Source: Coprococcus sp. (GTDB taxonomy: Bacteria; Bacillota; Clostridia; Lachnospirales; Lachnospiraceae). Taken from it: a stretch of 35,376 nt of DNA. The notes beneath the pieces were generated by a model. That model had not been told where the DNA came from, did no database searches, and was given only the letters and a program-made list of their open reading frames with translations. The stretch is from contig JAEDGN010000022.1 in assembly GCA_016297495.1 (NCBI GenBank), positions 1 through 35,376 of the forward strand. The letters are read 5' to 3'. The position numbers were made by a program, and so were the translations under genes. Below, in pieces: positions 30,880 through 35,376 of the stretch (the first letter of the stretch is position 1; each line of letters begins with the position of its first letter).

Positions 30880-32217
30880 CTATGAAATGGTATTGATTTG
30901 TTCATCCTTTCTGTGGGGCGCCTTGGTCAGCAGTATGATCATGGCAATCAGGCTTACGAGACATTCCGCTGCCGGACAGGACAGCCACACACCGGTCATT
31001 CCCAGGAAGGAGGACAGAAGAAGTGTCATTGGAATAATAAGGATCAGTCCTCTTAAAAGCGAGATGATCTGTGCGGGAACAGGTCTTTCCGTAGATGCCA
31101 GAAAAACTGCCATAATAATATTATAACCCATAAATGGGGTGGACACAAAATATAATTTCAGGCCGACAGTGGCAATCTGCTGAAGCTGGCGGCTGTGTTC
31201 GCTGTTGAATGCTGCTGTAATCGGATCTGCAAATATAAAAACAAACAGATAGACGATGGCAGACAGAAGAAGCATAAGTGTGAGTGCATAATGACGTACT
31301 TTCTGCACACCTGTATAATCACCGCACCCATGGGTACGGCTGGTCAGCGGCTGCATGCCCTGGGCTATGCCTGTGAAAATGGCGCTGACCACCAGGGACA
31401 GATTGGCAATGACGCCATAGGCTGCCACGCCTGTATTGCCCTGCAGATTCAGGATAACGAAATTAAATACAATAATAACAATACCGGAGGATAGCTCTGT
31501 AATCAGAGATGGAAAACCAAGCATGGCTGTTGAAGCTGCCAGCTTCAGATCCGGTTTTAAGGATATCAGATGAAATTGATTTTTCCCTTTTCTGAAATGG
31601 GCGGACAGAATGATCATATTGATGACAGGAGCGAAGCCCGTTGCCAGAACCGCACCCAGTATACCCATCTGCAGGGGAAAGATAAAAATAAAGTCGAAGA
31701 GGACATTGGACAGGCAGCCGGTAGTAGTGGCTATCATGGCCAGTTTCGGGTCCCCGTCGTTGCGCACAAAGGCATTCAGAATGTTGCTCAGGATGAATGC
31801 CGGTGAGAACAGAAGAATCACTCTCAGGTAGGTGCGGGTCATGGCCAAGGTGGCCGCGTCTGCACCAAGAAGACGGGCAATGGCACCGGGAAAGAATATT
31901 CCGCACAGAACAAAAATCAGCACAGGGATGGCGGCCATATAGATTGCATTGGTGAATACCGCATTCTGTCTGTAAGTATTATTTCTGCTTTTATAAATGG
32001 CATATTTGATGGCACCGCCCATTCCAAGCATCAGACCACAGCCGTTGATCAGGCTGTAAACAGGAATAGCCAGATTCAGGGCAGTCAGGCCGTTGATGCC
32101 AATGCCCCGGGCAATAAAAAAGGTGTCTGCCAGTATATAGAAGGACAGCGCCAGCATACCGAGTATATTCAGGAAGGTATATCTGATGAATTCTTTAAAG
32201 TAATTCGGATGAGTCAT
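30880..32217 (-). CDS. MATE family multidrug/Na+ efflux transporter
   Basis: A 445-aa polytopic membrane protein with about 12 helices and the typical MATE start (FLNILGMLALSFYILADTFF) and duplicated half structure. It exports cationic drugs or metabolites using ion gradients; the substrate is not predictable. I chose ATG 32217, which has GGAG 7 nt upstream; the longer in-frame start at 32289 overlaps the promoter. It ends 14 nt before ftsH. Confidence 0.88.
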   Translation of the reverse strand: MTHPNYFKEFIRYTFLNILGMLALSFYILADTFFIARGIGINGLTALNLAIPVYSLINGCGLMLGMGGAIKYAIYKSRNNTYRQNAVFTNAIYMAAIPVLIFVLCGIFFPGAIARLLGADAATLAMTRTYLRVILLFSPAFILSNILNAFVRNDGDPKLAMIATTTGCLSNVLFDFIFIFPLQMGILGAVLATGFAPVINMIILSAHFRKGKNQFHLISLKPDLKLAASTAMLGFPSLITELSSGIVIIVFNFVILNLQGNTGVAAYGVIANLSLVVSAIFTGIAQGMQPLTSRTHGCGDYTGVQKVRHYALTLMLLLSAIVYLFVFIFADPITAAFNSEHSRQLQQIATVGLKLYFVSTPFMGYNIIMAVFLASTERPVPAQIISLLRGLILIIPMTLLLSSFLGMTGVWLSCPAAECLVSLIAMIILLTKAPHRKDEQINTIS

Positions 32218-32259
32218 AGGTGTTCTCCATGCAGTGAATTTAAAATGAAATATGGTGAG

Positions 32260-32289
32260 ATTATAGTATAAGCACAGCAGTTTTGTCAA
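32260..32289 (-). promoter_or_regulatory. Strong promoter of the MATE gene
   Basis: On the minus strand, TTGACA (32284-32289) and a perfect TATAAT (32260-32265) are separated by 18 nt, about 40 nt before the chosen start. It supports the short start at 32217. Confidence 0.8.
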
Positions 32290-32298
32290 ATTTTGTTA

Positions 32299-32324
32299 GG
32301 GACAGGGGGACGGTTCTCTGTCCC
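32299..32324. repeat. REP-like palindromic element
   Basis: GGGACAG (32299-32305) and CTGTCCC (32318-32324) flank GGGGACGGTTCT. I recall this short palindrome as a dispersed repeat in many Clostridia and other Firmicutes, in some genomes linked to REP-associated transposases. None is seen here. Confidence 0.6.
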
Positions 32325-32350
32325 GCCGGTTTTATTAATGCCAATTGGCA

Positions 32351-32380
32351 GGAGCTGATTCAATTTCTTGGATCAGCTCC
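32351..32380. repeat. 9-bp inverted repeat hairpin
   Basis: GGAGCTGAT (32351-32359) and ATCAGCTCC (32372-32380) form a hairpin between the REP-like element and the 32484 gene. The following sequence is T/G-rich, so it might be a weak terminator or an operator. Confidence 0.4.
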
Positions 32381-32483
32381 CTGTTGTTGTAAAGATTATT
32401 GTGAATTAAAACAGGCTATGATAAACTGTATATAAAACACGGTCAATGACTGCCAACAAAATACAGTTTACGAGGAATAATTC

Positions 32484-33974
32484 ATGGAAGAAAAAAACAG
32501 ATTCAGCTATTTGCTTGAACGGCTGATGCTTGCGGCTGATCTTAAAAATTATACACTTGCAATGGAACTTCAGTATGATGTGTCCTATATCAGCAAATGG
32601 GTCAGCGGAAAGGTACTTCCTGCAGAGAAAAGTTCGGAGAAAGTTCTTCGCGGGATCAGCCGATGTATTGTTGATGCATTATCGGATACTGCCAGAGAAA
32701 AATTGTGTCAGGATTATCAGGTTTTTGATGTGGAGGATCTGGAACGGGCAATCTATGACCATCTGGAAGCGGAATATAATTATGTAAAAGGATTGACCAA
32801 ATCTATTGGTACCGATATCGCACCAAAAACCCTGCACTTTGCATCTCTTACTCTCCCACAATTCGCAGCCAAAATGCATCATCCTGCACTGAGGAATATC
32901 AATTCTCTGAATGTTGTGGCGGCGATGGATATTTTGTCCATGGAACGGGAATACAGGTTTCTTGTGACACAGATGAGCAATCAGCATATGCCGCTGAATC
33001 GTGAATTGTCGGAAGTTCATTATTCTCTGATGCTGAATCTGGAGATTGGCAGGAGGGATTATATTTATGATTCAATTTTCCTGATCAATATGCTTTCAGA
33101 TAATACGAATATAGATTTCAACATTTATGAATGTCCACAGGCATATGGAAAGCTGATTTTTGCGGTAAAGGATTCCTACTGTATTTCAGGAATGCTCATA
33201 GGTTCCAACCGCTGCTTATCTGTGACGATCAGTGAGGAAGAAGAATTCAGGGAGATTATGTATGAGAGGGCCAGTGCGCTTTGCCACAGGGAAATGCTTC
33301 TGTTCAGAAAAACGACCATGGATGAGATGCTGCTGAAATATGATTATATTCAGTCTATGCTTTCGCCGGATCTGAGATGGCTCATAGGACGTATGACGGA
33401 GCATTTCCTTCCGGATGATCTGTTTGAGGAGGTGCTGGAACAGGTCTGTCTGTCCGGTAAATGGTCAGTTGATAAGGAGTCGCTTCGACGGGTACATAGT
33501 TTGATCCAAACAGTTCTGGAAGAGTCGGGAATAAAGATCATGATTTATGAATCGGCCTTCACAGCATTTTCTGTATCCGGGGAAATGGATTTTTATAGTC
33601 ATAAAGTGACGCTTACAACAGATCAGCGCTTGAGATATATTCAATATATGTCATCGTTGCTGGATACAAAAAATAATCTGGCTGTAAAAATGGTGCATGG
33701 AAGATTTGTTACAGATTTTCGGTACAGTGCCAAGCCATGCCTGTTCCTGTCGGACAGTATCAGTTATATGCGTCTTGATTCAGAAAACCCTCAGAACAAT
33801 AATCTTATTCTCAATGCGCCCACCATTAAGGAAATGTTTCGGAAATTTTACAGCGAAATCTGGAATTATCAGCATGATGTGGTGATTGAAGACAGATCGA
33901 CCATCCGGGATACGATGGATCATGCTTTGCAGGCGGTCTGGCTTCTGTCAAAGTCGGATTCCGGAAATTTGTGA
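32484..33974 (+). CDS. Large helix-turn-helix regulator-like protein, 496 aa
   Basis: The N-terminal part (about 20-60, with MELQYDVSYISKWVSGK) reads as a helix-turn-helix. The remaining 430 residues are a large domain that I do not recognise, with no transmembrane helix, kinase or receiver signature. It lies 105 nt before an AMP-binding enzyme gene on the same strand and may regulate it. The start has an ACGAGGAATAATTC ribosome site. It could be a member of a clostridial family of putative transcriptional regulators of secondary-metabolite operons, but I cannot confirm that. Confidence 0.55.
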   Translation: MEEKNRFSYLLERLMLAADLKNYTLAMELQYDVSYISKWVSGKVLPAEKSSEKVLRGISRCIVDALSDTAREKLCQDYQVFDVEDLERAIYDHLEAEYNYVKGLTKSIGTDIAPKTLHFASLTLPQFAAKMHHPALRNINSLNVVAAMDILSMEREYRFLVTQMSNQHMPLNRELSEVHYSLMLNLEIGRRDYIYDSIFLINMLSDNTNIDFNIYECPQAYGKLIFAVKDSYCISGMLIGSNRCLSVTISEEEEFREIMYERASALCHREMLLFRKTTMDEMLLKYDYIQSMLSPDLRWLIGRMTEHFLPDDLFEEVLEQVCLSGKWSVDKESLRRVHSLIQTVLEESGIKIMIYESAFTAFSVSGEMDFYSHKVTLTTDQRLRYIQYMSSLLDTKNNLAVKMVHGRFVTDFRYSAKPCLFLSDSISYMRLDSENPQNNNLILNAPTIKEMFRKFYSEIWNYQHDVVIEDRSTIRDTMDHALQAVWLLSKSDSGNL

Positions 33975-34079
33975 TTCATTTTTGTCACTTTTTATCCTTT
34001 TAACTCTCGTGCCATATGCTTTCAGTCGTGATAGACTGCAAGTTGTCCGAATAACACAGAATAAAAAAGGAGAAAAAGT

Positions 34080-35376
34080 ATGAGTACAAACGCTGTTTTA
34101 ACTGGCAGACCAAGTATTGACCGGCCATGGATGAAGTTTTATCCGGAAGCTGTACAGCAGCTTCGCATCCCTGAATGTACAGTACAGGACTATTTAAAGA
34201 TGAATTGCCCGGGAATGGATACAGTTGCGATACATTATTACGGAACGGATATTATCTGGGGAACTGTTTTTGAGCAGGTGAAGTTGACGGCAAAAGCATT
34301 GACCGCTATCGGGTTCCGGTGTGGAGATCAGATACCGGTATTTTTAAGATCGGTTCCAGAGTTTGTTTTTCTGCTGCTGGCAGCCGAAGAGATTGGTGCT
34401 TCTTTATTATGTCGTGATAATACCCTGGCTGAGAATGTGGAAGCTGTACAGAAATCAGGTGCCAGGGTGATCATTGCCCATGATTTCCTGTCTAAAGTGG
34501 AAAAAGATGCTTATATAAAGGCAGGTGTAGAACGGATTGTTCTCTTGTCTCCGTATCGGCTGGCAGACCGGACCCAGATGCCGGAGCATATAATAAGTTA
34601 TATCAGCAGCCAGTATCATGAGGATTCTGCTGAAGGTACAGAGTGTCTTTTATGGGATGATTTTATTGCTGCGGGAGAAGCGTGTGCTGAAGAAATGGTG
34701 GTTCCGATGGATGTTGATCGTCCGCTGTTTCGTGCCTATACCAGCGGTTCGACCGGTCCTTCCAAGCAGGTCATCCACTCTGCACATTCCATGATCGGAA
34801 TTGTTCATCAGATGTCTTTTTATGGTTCGTCCGGTGATTTCCGCCCTTCCTGGCTTTTGACAAGCCTGCCTCCATGTCTGGTGGCCGTTGTTGTTTCTAT
34901 GATTTTGTCGCCGCTGTCATCAAATAAAAAGCTGATTCTGGATCCTTTCTGTGATGTTTTTGATCTCGATCTGGAAATGATGCGTTATCGGCCGAATTGC
35001 TGGCCGCTGATCCCTATGTTTATAGAAATCCTCATGCACAGCAGCCGTATTCCTGAAGATTATGACATGTCTCATTTGCTGGTGGCAGGTGCCGGATGCG
35101 AAGCCTTCAATAACGGACAGATCCGCCGTGCGCAGAAATTCTTGAAAGAGCATAATTGTAAAGCTATCTTCTCTTCAGGCTATGGACAGAGTGAAGCCGG
35201 ATCCAACTGCACACTGCCGTGTTTTGAGTATCCAATGGGCAATGGCAATATCGGTATTCCGATGCCAATGACTACATTAAGTGTATTTAAACCGGGAACC
35301 CAGGAAGAACTTTCCTATAATCAGCTGGGTGAGATATGTAAGACGGGACCGGGAAATATGCTGAGTTACGATAATG
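34080..35376 (+). CDS. AMP-binding (adenylate-forming) enzyme, truncated at the window end
   Basis: 432 codons without a stop, running off the window end. Motifs of the ANL superfamily are present: the P-loop YTSGSTGPSKQ (220-230), where a Ser replaces the usual Pro before Lys, and the GYGQSEAG motif near 365. The enzyme activates a carboxylate as acyl-AMP and passes it to CoA or a carrier protein; the substrate is not predictable from this part. The start is ATG 34080 with AAAAGGAGAAAAA upstream. The large regulator upstream suggests an inducible secondary-metabolite or acid-activation operon that continues beyond the window. Confidence 0.85.
   Translation, partial: MSTNAVLTGRPSIDRPWMKFYPEAVQQLRIPECTVQDYLKMNCPGMDTVAIHYYGTDIIWGTVFEQVKLTAKALTAIGFRCGDQIPVFLRSVPEFVFLLLAAEEIGASLLCRDNTLAENVEAVQKSGARVIIAHDFLSKVEKDAYIKAGVERIVLLSPYRLADRTQMPEHIISYISSQYHEDSAEGTECLLWDDFIAAGEACAEEMVVPMDVDRPLFRAYTSGSTGPSKQVIHSAHSMIGIVHQMSFYGSSGDFRPSWLLTSLPPCLVAVVVSMILSPLSSNKKLILDPFCDVFDLDLEMMRYRPNCWPLIPMFIEILMHSSRIPEDYDMSHLLVAGAGCEAFNNGQIRRAQKFLKEHNCKAIFSSGYGQSEAGSNCTLPCFEYPMGNGNIGIPMPMTTLSVFKPGTQEELSYNQLGEICKTGPGNMLSYDN

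Overview
The window looks like a chromosomal segment of an anaerobic Clostridia member, most likely Lachnospiraceae. This rests on AAGGAGG-type ribosome sites, Firmicute-style promoters and terminators, FtsH, Crp/Fnr, XRE and MATE proteins of clostridial character, H-cluster and hydrogenase maturation genes, and no oxygen-dependent enzymes. No rRNA, tRNA or CRISPR array was seen. The window opens inside one gene, which appears frameshifted, and ends inside an AMP-binding enzyme.

Region by region. (1) 1-3.7 kb is AT-rich and accessory-like: an acidic gene tail, a 501-aa protein of an uncharacterised family, an AlbA_2/RecG-like ATPase with a 12-bp tandem repeat, and a broken copy of an XRE regulator. 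(2) 3.7-7.1 kb is a sulfur/redox module: an internally deleted rhodanese lipoprotein, a Crp/Fnr regulator, and a facing thioredoxin, rhodanese and CoA-disulfide-reductase operon. (3) 7.3-13.7 kb is mixed: a UPF0178 protein, a nitrilase-GNAT fusion, an sce7726-like nuclease-fold protein, bacteriohemerythrin, a large membrane protein, a cysteine-bearing XRE regulator, and two small ORFs. (4) 13.85-27.2 kb is the centre of interest, described below. (5) 27.2-29.0 kb holds a vWA protein and a macrodomain-HTH protein. (6) 29.0-32.2 kb has FtsH and a MATE exporter on the minus strand. (7) 32.3-35.4 kb has a REP-like palindrome, a large regulator and a truncated adenylate-forming enzyme.

The central cluster is thirteen same-strand genes with gaps or overlaps of at most 62 nt: nitrogenase-like H1-D1-K1, hypF-hypC-hypD-hypE, a TM1266-family gene, nitrogenase-like H2-D2-K2, hydF, and a 77-aa protein resembling the C-terminus of aspartate ammonia-lyase. 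A promoter, a structured leader of about 245 nt with an intrinsic terminator, and a terminator at the far end frame it as one transcription unit. HypF/C/D/E, which together build the Fe(CN)2CO group of [NiFe] hydrogenases, all keep their key residues. However, nickel-insertion genes hypA/hypB, any hydrogenase subunit, and hydE/hydG are absent here. Both H proteins keep their P-loop and both [4Fe-4S] cysteines. Both D/K pairs keep P-cluster-like cysteines but lack the FeMo-cofactor ligand pair. This is not nitrogen fixation, chlorophyll or F430 synthesis as known to me.

My working inference is that an Fe-CN-CO unit from the Hyp proteins is handled by one or both nitrogenase-like complexes, perhaps one as scaffold and one as catalyst, with HydF as carrier. 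The result would be an undescribed iron-cofactor assembly pathway or enzyme. The gene content is seen directly. The joint function is inference.
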